DNA of 45,100 bases from the NCBI GenBank assembly GCA_934636105.1, contig CAKTZR010000022.1:1-45100 (forward strand), in the 5' to 3' direction. The translations under genes were made by a program, and so were the position numbers. Source of the DNA: an uncultured Clostridia bacterium (GTDB lineage Bacteria; Bacillota; Clostridia; Christensenellales; Aristaeellaceae). This document shows, piece after piece, positions 1-8,046 of this stretch; within the stretch, counting starts at the first letter, position 1, and each line of letters begins with the position of its first letter. Under the pieces are notes generated by a model. It was not told the DNA's origin and did no database searches. It saw nothing but the letters and a program-made list of their open reading frames with translations.

Positions 1-174
1 CAGGCATTTCTTATCATGGTTTGCGTCGGCATTTACGCAGTGCTGGTGCAGAATATCAGCGTGGACAGCGATGTGAGTACGGCGCTCTGGACGTGCATCG
101 GATATACGGTGCTATTGTGCTTCACGCTGTTCAAGAGCAGCAGCGTCGCAAAATCCATCTTCAATGCCCATTGA
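1..174 (+). CDS. VirB6/TrbL-like conjugation membrane protein, C-terminal fragment
   Basis: The reading frame is open from the first base to TGA at 172-174, giving the last 57 residues of a protein whose start lies outside the window. The visible part is hydrophobic with two probable membrane segments (around AFLIMVCVGIYAVLV and GYTVLLCFTLF) and a short polar tail ending FNAH. In Tn1549/CTn-type conjugative elements the gene just before prgI and virB4 is a polytopic VirB6/TrbL-like channel subunit of the type IV secretion system. Position, hydrophobicity and tail fit that family. The family call rests mainly on gene order because so little of the protein is visible. Confidence 0.6.
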   Translation, partial: QAFLIMVCVGIYAVLVQNISVDSDVSTALWTCIGYTVLLCFTLFKSSSVAKSIFNAH

Positions 175-193
175 GCCTCATGAGGAGAACGCC

Positions 194-439
194 ATGAGCA
201 AAAACACCAGAAATCATTCATCTGCTGTTCATGTACCGGACAGCCAAAGCCAGAAGCGGCACAATGTACTGCGAAAACGAAAACCCAAGCGGCAGGGAAG
301 CCGCAGTCAGACCGGCAAGCATCTGCCGCAAAGACGGTCCATGCCCTTTCAGAGGGTCAATCACAGTTGGCAGCAGCAACAACTTTGCCGCAGGAAAGGA
401 GAATTCACATGGCATATGTGCCCGTTCCCAAGGACCTGA
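194..439 (+). CDS. Small basic hypothetical protein
   Basis: This is an 81-residue ORF beginning MSKNTRNHSS, with a GAGGAG ribosome site about 6 bases before ATG 194. It lies between the VirB6-like gene and prgI and overlaps the prgI start by 31 bases in another frame. The product is very rich in Arg, Lys, Gln and Ser, with no membrane segment or recognisable motif. The good ribosome site and the otherwise empty 230-base gap favour a real gene. The low-complexity composition and the overlap argue for caution. It may be a small accessory protein of the conjugation module or only a spurious frame. Confidence 0.35.
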   Translation: MSKNTRNHSSAVHVPDSQSQKRHNVLRKRKPKRQGSRSQTGKHLPQRRSMPFQRVNHSWQQQQLCRRKGEFTWHMCPFPRT

Positions 440-786
440 CAAGGGTCAAAACCAAGTTCCTGTTTAACCTGACCAAGCGTCAGGTCTTTTGCTTCGGTCT
501 GGGCGCGCTCGTCGGCGTGCCTTTGTTTTTTGTAACCAAGGACACCATGGGTTCCAGCATGGCTGCTCTGATCATGATCGCGGCCATGATGCCTTTTTTC
601 ATGTTCGCCATCTATGAGCAGCACGGGCAGCCGCTTGAGGTGCTTCTGCAGCACTATATTCAGGCGCGTTTCGTCCGTCCCCGCACGAGGGTGTACCAGA
701 CCGAAAACTTCTATGCAACCATCGACCAGAATATCCGCACAAGGCGGGAGGTGAAGAAAATCCTTCATGGCAAATCACCGCACTAA
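409..786 (+). CDS. PrgI family conjugation protein
   Basis: The 125-residue product starts MAYVPVPKDLTRVK and carries two closely spaced hydrophobic segments (about residues 25-42 and 47-65) followed by a charged tail, the layout of PrgI-family proteins. PrgI is a small inner-membrane component of Gram-positive type IV secretion systems and is normally encoded directly before VirB4. The start at 409 is chosen because AAAGGAG sits a few bases upstream; an in-frame ATG at 367 lacks such a site. The 3' end overlaps virB4 by 20 bases, so the two are probably translationally coupled. Confidence 0.88.
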   Translation: MAYVPVPKDLTRVKTKFLFNLTKRQVFCFGLGALVGVPLFFVTKDTMGSSMAALIMIAAMMPFFMFAIYEQHGQPLEVLLQHYIQARFVRPRTRVYQTENFYATIDQNIRTRREVKKILHGKSPH

Positions 787-3196
787 CAAGATCAAGCTGA
801 CGCGCGCAGAAAAGCAGCAGCTCAAGTCGCTCATGGCCCGGAATCAGCAGAAGGGAAAGAAGGGATCGTATTCCGCGCAGGACACTATTCCCTATCAGCG
901 CATGTGGCCGGACGGCATCTGCCGCGTCTCGGATCAGTATTACACCAAGACCATTCAATTTCAGGACATCAATTATCAGCTCGCGCAGAACGACGACAAG
1001 ACGGCAATCTTCGAGGGCTGGTGCGATTTCCTCAACTATTTTGACAGCAGCATCCACCTGCAGTTTTCGTTCCTCGACCTGACTGCCAGCACGGAATCCT
1101 TTGAGCAGAGCATCCTGATTCCCGACAAAGATGACGGCAACAATGAAATCCGGCACGAGTATGCGGAAATGCTGCAGAACCAGCAGGCCAAGGGCAACAA
1201 CGGCCTGACCAAGACCAAGTTCATCACCTTCGGTATCGAAGCAGACAATATCAAGACGGCCAAGCCGCGGCTGGATCGCATCGAGATTGATCTGCTGAAC
1301 AATTTCAAGCGGCTGGGCGTTGCGGCATCTCCGCTTGACGGGCGTGAGCGGCTGAAGCTCATGCATGACATGTTTCACATGGACACCCAAGCACCTTTCC
1401 TGTTCGACTGGAAGTGGCTCCCGCCCTCCGGCCTTTCTACCAAGGACTTCATCGCGCCATCCAGCTTTGATTTCCGCGAAAAGCGCAGCTTTGGCATGGG
1501 AAAGAAGCAGGCGGCAGTCGGTTTCTTTTCGATTCTGGCTTCCGACCTCAACGACCGCTGCCTTGCGGATTTCCTCGCTATGGAATCCAGCCTCGTCGTG
1601 TCCCTGCACATTCAGGCCATCGACCAGGTAGCAGCCATCCGGGATGTCAAACGCAAGATCACCGACCTCGATAAGATGAAGATCGAGGAACAGAAGAAGG
1701 CCGTCCGTGCCGGATATGATATGGACATCATTCCGTCCGATCTGGCCACCTACGGCGGCGAAGCAAAGAAGCTGCTGGAAGATTTGCAGAGCCGCAACGA
1801 GCGCATGTTCCTCATTACATTTCTGGTGATGAACACGGCAAACAACAAGAAACAGCTTGCCCTCAACGTCAAACAGGCGCAGAGCCTTGCCCAGCAACAC
1901 AACTGCCAGCTGGTTCCGCTGGACTTTCAGCAGGAAAACGGCATGGTTTCCTGCCTGCCGCTGGGCCTCAACAAAATCAGAATTCAGCGCGGACTGACGA
2001 CCTCGTCCACCGCGATTTTCATTCCTTTTACCTCGCAGGAGCTGTTTCAGTCCGGCGGCGAGGCGCTGTATTGCGGATTGAACGCCCTTTCTCATAACCT
2101 GATCATGGTGGATCGCAAGAAACTGAAAAATCCCAATGGACTGATTTTGGGCACACCAGGCTCCGGCAAATCGTTCGCGGCAAAGCGTGAGATCTGCAAC
2201 GTCATTCTGCTGACCGATGATGACATCATCATCTGCGATCCCGAGGGCGAGTATTTCCCGCTGGTCAACACGTTCCGCGGACAGGTGATCCGCATTTCGC
2301 CCACCAGCAACAGCTACATCAACCCGATGGACATCAACCTCAATTACAGCGATGATGACAATCCGCTGGCACTCAAGTCCGACTTTATCCTGTCACTGTG
2401 CGAGCTGATCGTCGGCGGGCGCGATGGCCTGCAGCCTATCGAAAAGACCATCATCGACCGCGCGGTTCACATCATCTACCAGCCCTACCTGAACGACCCG
2501 AGGCCGGAAAATATCCCTATTCTGGAGGATCTGTACAACGCCCTGAGAGAGCAGGAAGAAAAGGAAGCGCAGACGCTGGCGACAGCGCTGGAAATTTATG
2601 TGACGGGTTCCCTGAACGTGTTCAACCATCGCACCAACGTGGACGTGAACAACCGGCTGGTCTGCTACGACATCAAGGAACTGGGCAAGCAGCTCAAGAA
2701 GCTGGGGATGCTCATCGTGCAGGATCAGGTGTGGGGCCACGTCACCGCCAACCGCGCCGAGGGCAAATCCACCCGGTACTACATGGACGAGTTCCACTTG
2801 CTGCTCAAGGAGGAGCAGACGGCGGCATACTCCGTGGAAATCTGGAAGAGGTTCCGCAAGTGGGGCGGCATTCCAACGGGCATCACGCAGAACGTCAAAG
2901 ACCTGCTTGCCAGTCAGGAGATCGAGAACGTTTTCGAGAACTCCGACTACATCTATATGCTCAACCAGGCAGCGGGTGACCGTGAGATTCTGGCGAAGAA
3001 GCTGGGCATTTCTCCGCATCAGCTGTCCTACGTCACCCAGAGCGGCGAAGGCGAGGGCCTGCTGTTCTATGGCAATGTCATCCTGCCGTTCCAGGATCGG
3101 TTCCCGAAGAATACCAGGCTGTATCGCATCATGACGACCCGCCTGTCTGATCTCGCGGGTCATGCGGCAGCTCCGGCGAACAGCGCCCTTCCGTGA
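767..3196 (+). CDS. VirB4-like type IV secretion ATPase
   Basis: This 809-residue protein is the conjugation motor ATPase that energises DNA transfer and channel assembly at the cytoplasmic face of the membrane. The Walker A motif GTPGSGKS is at residues 462-469. The Walker B segment is YYMDEFHLLL, with the acidic pair at D674-E675. An FENSDY/MLNQ segment typical of VirB4/TraE ATPases follows about 50 residues later. The N-terminal half is the family's substrate-independent domain. GGAGGTGA lies upstream of ATG 767 inside prgI. Length and order (PrgI, VirB4, NlpC/P60) match Tn1549/CTn-type elements. No frameshift or stop interrupts it, in contrast to topB downstream. Confidence 0.93.
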   Translation: MANHRTNKIKLTRAEKQQLKSLMARNQQKGKKGSYSAQDTIPYQRMWPDGICRVSDQYYTKTIQFQDINYQLAQNDDKTAIFEGWCDFLNYFDSSIHLQFSFLDLTASTESFEQSILIPDKDDGNNEIRHEYAEMLQNQQAKGNNGLTKTKFITFGIEADNIKTAKPRLDRIEIDLLNNFKRLGVAASPLDGRERLKLMHDMFHMDTQAPFLFDWKWLPPSGLSTKDFIAPSSFDFREKRSFGMGKKQAAVGFFSILASDLNDRCLADFLAMESSLVVSLHIQAIDQVAAIRDVKRKITDLDKMKIEEQKKAVRAGYDMDIIPSDLATYGGEAKKLLEDLQSRNERMFLITFLVMNTANNKKQLALNVKQAQSLAQQHNCQLVPLDFQQENGMVSCLPLGLNKIRIQRGLTTSSTAIFIPFTSQELFQSGGEALYCGLNALSHNLIMVDRKKLKNPNGLILGTPGSGKSFAAKREICNVILLTDDDIIICDPEGEYFPLVNTFRGQVIRISPTSNSYINPMDINLNYSDDDNPLALKSDFILSLCELIVGGRDGLQPIEKTIIDRAVHIIYQPYLNDPRPENIPILEDLYNALREQEEKEAQTLATALEIYVTGSLNVFNHRTNVDVNNRLVCYDIKELGKQLKKLGMLIVQDQVWGHVTANRAEGKSTRYYMDEFHLLLKEEQTAAYSVEIWKRFRKWGGIPTGITQNVKDLLASQEIENVFENSDYIYMLNQAAGDREILAKKLGISPHQLSYVTQSGEGEGLLFYGNVILPFQDRFPKNTRLYRIMTTRLSDLAGHAAAPANSALP

Positions 3197-3247
3197 GCCT
3201 GCAATGCGCCGCTTATGGCGCGCTGCGATAGACCGCCTTCACGGCGC

Positions 3248-3276
3248 TTGATATTCATGGCTTTCTCGCTTATAAT
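3248..3276 (+). promoter_or_regulatory. Sigma-A promoter for the AlbA_2 gene
   Basis: TTGATA (3248-3253) and TATAAT (3271-3276) are separated by exactly 17 bases, close to the housekeeping consensus. The promoter lies in the 138-base gap after virB4 and points at the AlbA_2-domain gene, so that gene need not depend on the transfer operon. A small GCGCC/GGCGC hairpin (3206-3221) precedes it but lacks a T-run, so it is not called a terminator. Confidence 0.7.
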
Positions 3277-3334
3277 ATAAAGGAAATGAGCTTTTCATTA
3301 TGGCTGATGAAAACAGTGCAATGAGGTGTATGTG

Positions 3335-4810
3335 GTGAAGATCAGAGCCTATATTGGCGAAGCAACGGAATACGATAAAAAGGAAACGCTGGAAGAGCGC
3401 AGACCCAAAAGCTGGCTGAAGAGCGTCAGCGCCTTTGCCAATGGCAACGGTGGCGTTCTCCTGTTCGGCATTGCGGATGATGACGCTTTGAAAGGGCTTC
3501 CTGATGTGAAAACAGCCAGCGAGAAGATCAGCGAGGCTGTCAAAAGCAAGATGGATCCCATTCCGTCGATTGAGCTGCAGATCAGGCAGGAGGAAGGAAA
3601 GAACTTCATTCTGCTTCACGTCGCCCCAGGGGCTGAAACGCCATACTACTATATTGGAGATGGCGGGCGTATCGCCTATATCCGTGTGGGCAATGAGAGC
3701 GTACAGGCCACAGCCACCGACCTGAAACGGCTCGTTCTTCGTGGAAGCAACAGCACCTATGACAGCCTCCCCACGCTGTATCGGTTTGAGAGCTTTGCCT
3801 TTACCAAGCTCCGCTCTGTTTACCGCCAGCGCACTGGACTTGAATTGGACGCACAGGACTTTGTTTCGTTCGGGCTGGTGGATGAAAAGGGCTTCCTGAC
3901 CCATGCGGGCGCGCTGCTGGCCGATGAATCGCCCATGCGGTTCTCCCGGTTGTTCTGCACCCGCTGGAATGGGCTGGACAAGGCGTCCGGCGTGATGGAA
4001 GCGCTGGACGACAAGGAGTTCAGCGGCAGTTTGATTGCTTTGCTGCAGGGCGGAGAGGAATTTGTACGCAACAACACAAAGAAGCGCTGGAAAAAGACGG
4101 ATACCGGGCGTGCAGAAATGCCCGACTATCCGGAACGCGCGGTGCTCGAGTGTCTGGTCAACGCCCTGATTCACAGGGATTACATGATCACCGGCAGCGA
4201 GGTACATATTGACATCTTTGATGATCGGATGGAGATTTACTCTCCCGGCGGCATGATGGATGGCTCGCTGGTGCAGGACCTGAATACCGACACTGTTCCC
4301 TCCAAGCGCCGCAATCCTGTGATCGCAGACGTGTTCAGCAGGATGAACTACATGGAGCGCCGGGGCAGCGGCTTCAAGAAGATCAAGGCAGATTACCACC
4401 GGGCGGTCAATTTCCGCGAGGCGTTGGAGCCGCAGTTTTACTCGGATCGCACGAATTTTATCGTGACGCTTTTCAATCTGAATTACGGCGTAGCCGTTGA
4501 AAAAAGCATCCCTCCGGAGAAAAAACAATCCTTCGACGAGCCTGAAACAATCCTTGAAGAAAGAAAACAATCCTTCATGCATCTGCTCAAAGGATTGGGC
4601 TTCAAGCCAAAAACTGCGGCGCATGTTCTCGCGCTGTATCAACACTATGGCACGCAGCAGTGCTTTACCCGTTCTGATGTTGCCAAAGCACTCAATGTGA
4701 CAACCGCACCAGCAACCGTTCTGATGCGCAGGATGAAGGAAGCCTCTCTGATTGAGCTTGCGAACGGAAAGAGCCGCGGTGCATACCGTTTCAAGCAGAT
4801 GGAACCCTGA
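3335..4810 (+). CDS. AlbA_2 domain / HATPase_c_4 putative regulator
   Basis: The product is about 491 residues. The N-terminal ~120 residues have the AlbA_2 (Schlafen-type) look: an early KKETLEER segment, then SAFANGNGGVLLFGI and later RIAYIRVGNESVQA. The middle has a GHKL-like HATPase_c_4 domain with the N-box ECLVNALIHRDY near residue 270, EIYSPGGM, and ERRGSGFKKI. The last ~70 residues resemble a winged helix (TRSDVAKALNVTTAPATVL). Such proteins are usually annotated as RecG-like or AlbA-type transcriptional regulators; some relatives act in stress or phage defence, but function is not established. GTG codons at 3326, 3332 and 3335 are possible starts; 3335 has the best spacing from GAGGTG. 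Its own promoter and terminator, and its place between virB4 and the wall hydrolase, suggest a cargo gene inserted in the transfer operon. Confidence 0.75.
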   Translation: MKIRAYIGEATEYDKKETLEERRPKSWLKSVSAFANGNGGVLLFGIADDDALKGLPDVKTASEKISEAVKSKMDPIPSIELQIRQEEGKNFILLHVAPGAETPYYYIGDGGRIAYIRVGNESVQATATDLKRLVLRGSNSTYDSLPTLYRFESFAFTKLRSVYRQRTGLELDAQDFVSFGLVDEKGFLTHAGALLADESPMRFSRLFCTRWNGLDKASGVMEALDDKEFSGSLIALLQGGEEFVRNNTKKRWKKTDTGRAEMPDYPERAVLECLVNALIHRDYMITGSEVHIDIFDDRMEIYSPGGMMDGSLVQDLNTDTVPSKRRNPVIADVFSRMNYMERRGSGFKKIKADYHRAVNFREALEPQFYSDRTNFIVTLFNLNYGVAVEKSIPPEKKQSFDEPETILEERKQSFMHLLKGLGFKPKTAAHVLALYQHYGTQQCFTRSDVAKALNVTTAPATVLMRRMKEASLIELANGKSRGAYRFKQMEP

Positions 4811-4835
4811 AAAAATGGTTCGCAACTTTCCACAC

Positions 4836-4867
4836 AAACCGGCATGTACGACTCATGCCGGTTTTTC
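4836..4867 (+). terminator. Intrinsic terminator after AlbA_2 gene
   Basis: AAACCGGCATG (4836-4846) pairs with CATGCCGGTTT (4854-4864) around a 7-base loop and is followed by a T-run, 25 bases after the AlbA_2 stop codon. The flanking A-run makes it potentially bidirectional. Confidence 0.85.
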
Positions 4868-4892
4868 TGTACCCTTTTTGAAGGAACACGAC

Positions 4893-4967
4893 ATGAAACA
4901 GTCCATAAACAAAGCCCACATGGGCTTGTGCGTCATAATGACACCCCAAGGAGGTGCTGTTGATTGA
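4893..4967 (+). CDS. Short leader-like ORF coupled to the wall hydrolase
   Basis: This 24-residue ORF (MKQSINKAHMGLC...) has an AAGGA site before ATG 4893. It ends with TGA at 4965-4967, which overlaps the TTG start codon of the next gene at 4964. The overlap, and the fact that the ribosome site of the next gene lies inside this ORF, would allow translational coupling. A GCCCACATGGGC hairpin sits within it (around 4916-4927). No homologue is recognised, and it may be just a chance frame. Confidence 0.3.
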   Translation: MKQSINKAHMGLCVIMTPQGGAVD

Positions 4968-6937
4968 CTGAACCCCGTAACCGCGGCTCTCCCCGGCGGC
5001 GCTTCTCGAAGGAGGAGCTGGAAAACCCGAAGCTGGCGCAAAAGGCGGAAAAGGCAGAACAAGCTGCGGACCGATACGATGCAGCCAAGAAGAAGCTGCA
5101 AACGCGCCGCCTGAAGCTGATCGCCGAGGAGGTTCAAACCGAGCAGGATGCCATGCAGCAGATTGAAGCGGATGCGGCTGAACTGCATGAACCGGCATCG
5201 CCATCTGGTGAGTCTTCTCAGCAGAAGAAACAGGCATCAAAGGTTGTGCGTTCGCCCGCTGATTCAAAATCCTCCGGGAAAGCACCTGCGTTTGTGTCCT
5301 CTGTGACCCAGGCGACAGCCGAGGCGGTTGATGCTTCTTCGCCCCATGTCAGGAAAAAGAAAATCCGGCTACAGTTTGAGGAAACCGAAGCAAAACCGCC
5401 CTCCCGTCTCCGGCATCCTGTTCAGCGTCCGATGGAATCGGCACACGATCAACTGCATCAGCAGCTTGCAGAGGCCAATGAAGATGACAACGCCGCGGTA
5501 AGCGCGGTGCTGCAAGGCGACAGGCTCAGTACCTCCGCCTTGCAGATGGGCGAACATGCCTATCATGCACACAAGCTGCGTCCCTATAGACAGGCGCAAA
5601 ATGCTGAACGTGCGCTGGATGAAGCTAACATACGGTATCTGGAAGCCAAACATCGCGTGGAGAATCCGCAATTCACCAGCAATCCGCTGTCCCGCTGGCA
5701 GCAAAAACGCGCCATCCGCAAGGAATATGCCGCGATGAAGGCTACCGGAAATGCCGTGGACGATGCGGAAAAAAGTGCTGTCGCTACGAGCAAGACCGTT
5801 CGCGGAGCGGGTGACATCGTGGAACGGGTGGCAGAGGTTTTCCAAAGCCATCCTTCCTCCAGGCTGATCATCCTGCTGTGCGCGATGCTGCTGATCCTCA
5901 TGGGCAGCCTGCAATCCTGTACGCCGTTGGCTCAATCGGTGCTGGAATCACTCATCATCGGCACCTATCCGGCGACGGAGGACGATGTACGCGCCGCGGA
6001 GCGCGCCTATACCGCCAAGGAGCGTGAATTGCAGGACGAAATGGATCGCTACGAGCAGTACCATCCCGGGTATGACGAATACCATGTCGATGCCGACGAA
6101 ATCTGGCACGATCCCTATGTGCTCATCGCCATCATCTCCGCCTGTTTCGACGGACAGGAGTGGACGCTGGACACCGCCTATCCGGTGATCGAGAAATACT
6201 TTGATCTTCAATACGTTGTCACGCAGACTGTTTCAACAGAAACCCGATATCGGACGGAAGCGAGAACCGGCACACGCATCGTGACCGACCCCGTCACTGG
6301 GCGGCAGTACACCGAAACCTACACTTATGACGTGCAGGTGCCCTATGCGCACAACATCTGCAACGTGAAGCTGGAGAACAAGAACCTATCCCATCTGCCG
6401 GTTGTCAGCATGAGCCATCACACCATGGGCATGTACGCGCTGTACATGGCCTCGCATGGCAATATGGAGGGCATCTTCTCCGGCAATCCGTATGCGGTGC
6501 CGCTCCGTGACCCTACGCTCTACGACATCCCGCAGGAAACCCTGGATGCCGATCCTTCATTCGCTGCGCTGATGGAGGAAGCGATCAAGTACATCGGCTA
6601 TCCGTATGTCTGGGGCGGCGCAAGCCCGGAAACCAGTTTCGACTGCTCCGGCTTTGTCTCGTATGTGTTCACAACCAGCGGCGTCTGCAACACCGGCAGG
6701 CTGGGCGCCAAGGGGTTGCACAGCCTGTGCCGCACCGTGCCGGATGACCAGGTACAGCCCGGAGACATCGTGTTCTTTGAGGGCACGATGGGCGAAGATG
6801 TCGCCGGAATCACGCATTGCGGCATCTATGTGGGCAACGGGATGATGCTGCACTGTGGCAACCCCATCGGCTATGCCGATCTCAGCGATGCTTATTGGCA
6901 GACGCATTTCCACTCGTTTGGACGAGTACCCAACTGA
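4964..6937 (+). CDS. Membrane-anchored NlpC/P60 (C40) peptidase of the conjugation module
   Basis: The 657-residue protein probably opens a path through peptidoglycan for the mating channel. The first ~290 residues are charged and Ala/Glu/Lys-rich, likely cytoplasmic. A single membrane segment (LIILLCAMLLILMG, about residues 303-317) follows. A linker and the C-terminal NlpC/P60 domain lie outside. The catalytic Cys is C561 in FDCSGFV and the His is H618 in GITHCGIYVG, with a further His in MLHCGNP. The TTG start at 4964 is supported by AAGGAGGTG 7 bases upstream. Gene order (VirB4, NlpC/P60, DUF4315, DUF4366, topoisomerase III) is that of Tn1549-type elements. The N-terminal domain is not recognised on its own. 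Confidence 0.87.
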   Translation: MTEPRNRGSPRRRFSKEELENPKLAQKAEKAEQAADRYDAAKKKLQTRRLKLIAEEVQTEQDAMQQIEADAAELHEPASPSGESSQQKKQASKVVRSPADSKSSGKAPAFVSSVTQATAEAVDASSPHVRKKKIRLQFEETEAKPPSRLRHPVQRPMESAHDQLHQQLAEANEDDNAAVSAVLQGDRLSTSALQMGEHAYHAHKLRPYRQAQNAERALDEANIRYLEAKHRVENPQFTSNPLSRWQQKRAIRKEYAAMKATGNAVDDAEKSAVATSKTVRGAGDIVERVAEVFQSHPSSRLIILLCAMLLILMGSLQSCTPLAQSVLESLIIGTYPATEDDVRAAERAYTAKERELQDEMDRYEQYHPGYDEYHVDADEIWHDPYVLIAIISACFDGQEWTLDTAYPVIEKYFDLQYVVTQTVSTETRYRTEARTGTRIVTDPVTGRQYTETYTYDVQVPYAHNICNVKLENKNLSHLPVVSMSHHTMGMYALYMASHGNMEGIFSGNPYAVPLRDPTLYDIPQETLDADPSFAALMEEAIKYIGYPYVWGGASPETSFDCSGFVSYVFTTSGVCNTGRLGAKGLHSLCRTVPDDQVQPGDIVFFEGTMGEDVAGITHCGIYVGNGMMLHCGNPIGYADLSDAYWQTHFHSFGRVPN

Positions 6938-7011
6938 CCATCGGCTGAAAGGAGCCTTGCATTTGGCAGGGCTCCTTTTCCATGCGCAGATTTGAAAGGA
7001 GCATTCCATTG

Positions 7012-7710
7012 ATGATGAATCGAAACAACGAAAACCTCACCGTGACCATCGCCCGTCAGATAATCGCCGCCATCGCGGCGCTGTTCCTGCTTTCCCTGTT
7101 TTTCTCTGCTCGGGGCGCTGTGGCGGAAGATACCAGCACCTTTGACGTGGACAACTGGAATGGCGAGACCGTGATTCTGGAAGATCCGCAGTACTTCATG
7201 GAGATTGAGGACGATGACATCCCCATCATTTCCTCGGTTGGCAAAACCAACGTGAAGATTCGCGGTGTGCAGTCCAAATACAAGCTGGTCAACTACACCA
7301 TTCCGGAGCAGCTTCTTCGGGCTGATCCCGATTTCCTTGCCCTGATGGTCGAGGCCGAGAAGTACATCGGCTATCCCTATGTGTACGGTGCCAGCAACCC
7401 CGATACCGGCTTTGACTGCTCAGGCTTCGTCTGCTGGGTCTTTAACAACTCCGGCGTATGCGATGTAGGGCGGACAGGTGCCAATGGGCTCTACTCTCTG
7501 TGCAGCGATGTCAGCAAGGCGAACGCTCGTCCCGGCGATCTCGTCTTTTTCGAGAAAACGATGGGCGCGGATGTCAAGGGTATCACCCATGTAGGCATCT
7601 ATGTGGGCAACGACATGATGATTCACGCAGGCGACCCGGTCGGCTTTGCCGATCTGAAAAGCGAGAAATGGTCCAAGCGACTGTATGGCTTTGGCTGCCT
7701 GCCACTTTAA
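7012..7710 (+). CDS. Secreted NlpC/P60 (C40) peptidase, paralogue of the preceding hydrolase
   Basis: About 232 residues from ATG 7012 (TTG 7009 is equally possible; AAAGGAG lies 7-10 bases before). A signal peptide or anchor (IIAAIAALFLLSLFF, then AVAED) is followed by a short linker and an NlpC/P60 domain with FDCSGFVCWVF (Cys) and GITHVGIYVGNDMM (His). The catalytic domain is strikingly similar to the C-terminus of the upstream 657-residue hydrolase, including the GYPYV..GAS-P segment, SGVC--GR-GA and SLC. This suggests local duplication with loss of the cytoplasmic domain. It may act as a freely secreted or singly anchored murein endopeptidase in the same mating apparatus. Confidence 0.83.
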   Translation: MMNRNNENLTVTIARQIIAAIAALFLLSLFFSARGAVAEDTSTFDVDNWNGETVILEDPQYFMEIEDDDIPIISSVGKTNVKIRGVQSKYKLVNYTIPEQLLRADPDFLALMVEAEKYIGYPYVYGASNPDTGFDCSGFVCWVFNNSGVCDVGRTGANGLYSLCSDVSKANARPGDLVFFEKTMGADVKGITHVGIYVGNDMMIHAGDPVGFADLKSEKWSKRLYGFGCLPL

Positions 7711-7719
7711 GGAGGAACC

Positions 7720-8046
7720 ATGACCGAAAAGAAAAAGAAACGCTATCCCGCCGACCGCCAGAAGCTCCATGCGCTGCTTGACAGAAGAGAGCAAGAGCTT
7801 CTTGAGCTTCAGGAAGAAGTGGAAGACCTGCGTGGGCTTGTCAAGCAGGCGGATCGCACAGCCATCCATGCAACGGCGGAGCTGTACAACGTAACCCCGG
7901 AGCAGCTTGCGGAGATTATGCGATCCATGTTTGGGGACAGGCTGGTGCCGGAGCTGCCCAAGGATGTGACCTCTGCGTCTGCCAAGGAAGATACCCCTGT
8001 GCCGCTGCCTGATGAGGAGGTGATGGATGATGATGACGATGCGTAA
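7720..8046 (+). CDS. DUF4315-like conjugation-associated protein
   Basis: This 108-residue, very hydrophilic protein starts after AAGGAGGAACC. The N-terminal half is a predicted helix or coiled coil (LLDRREQELLELQEEVEDL). It is followed by AELYNVTPEQLAEIM, which resembles the conserved part of the DUF4315 family found between the wall hydrolase and the DUF4366 protein in Tn1549-type elements. The tail is a run of acidic residues. Its 3' end overlaps the next gene by 20 bases. The biochemical role of DUF4315 is unknown; the call rests on sequence style plus exact gene order. Confidence 0.7.
   Translation: MTEKKKKRYPADRQKLHALLDRREQELLELQEEVEDLRGLVKQADRTAIHATAELYNVTPEQLAEIMRSMFGDRLVPELPKDVTSASAKEDTPVPLPDEEVMDDDDDA

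Noticed and set aside
3300..3338. A 12-codon mini-ORF overlapping the AlbA_2 start region
   Set aside because: No ribosome site of its own and no run of regulatory codons; it is noted only because it overlaps the candidate GTG starts.
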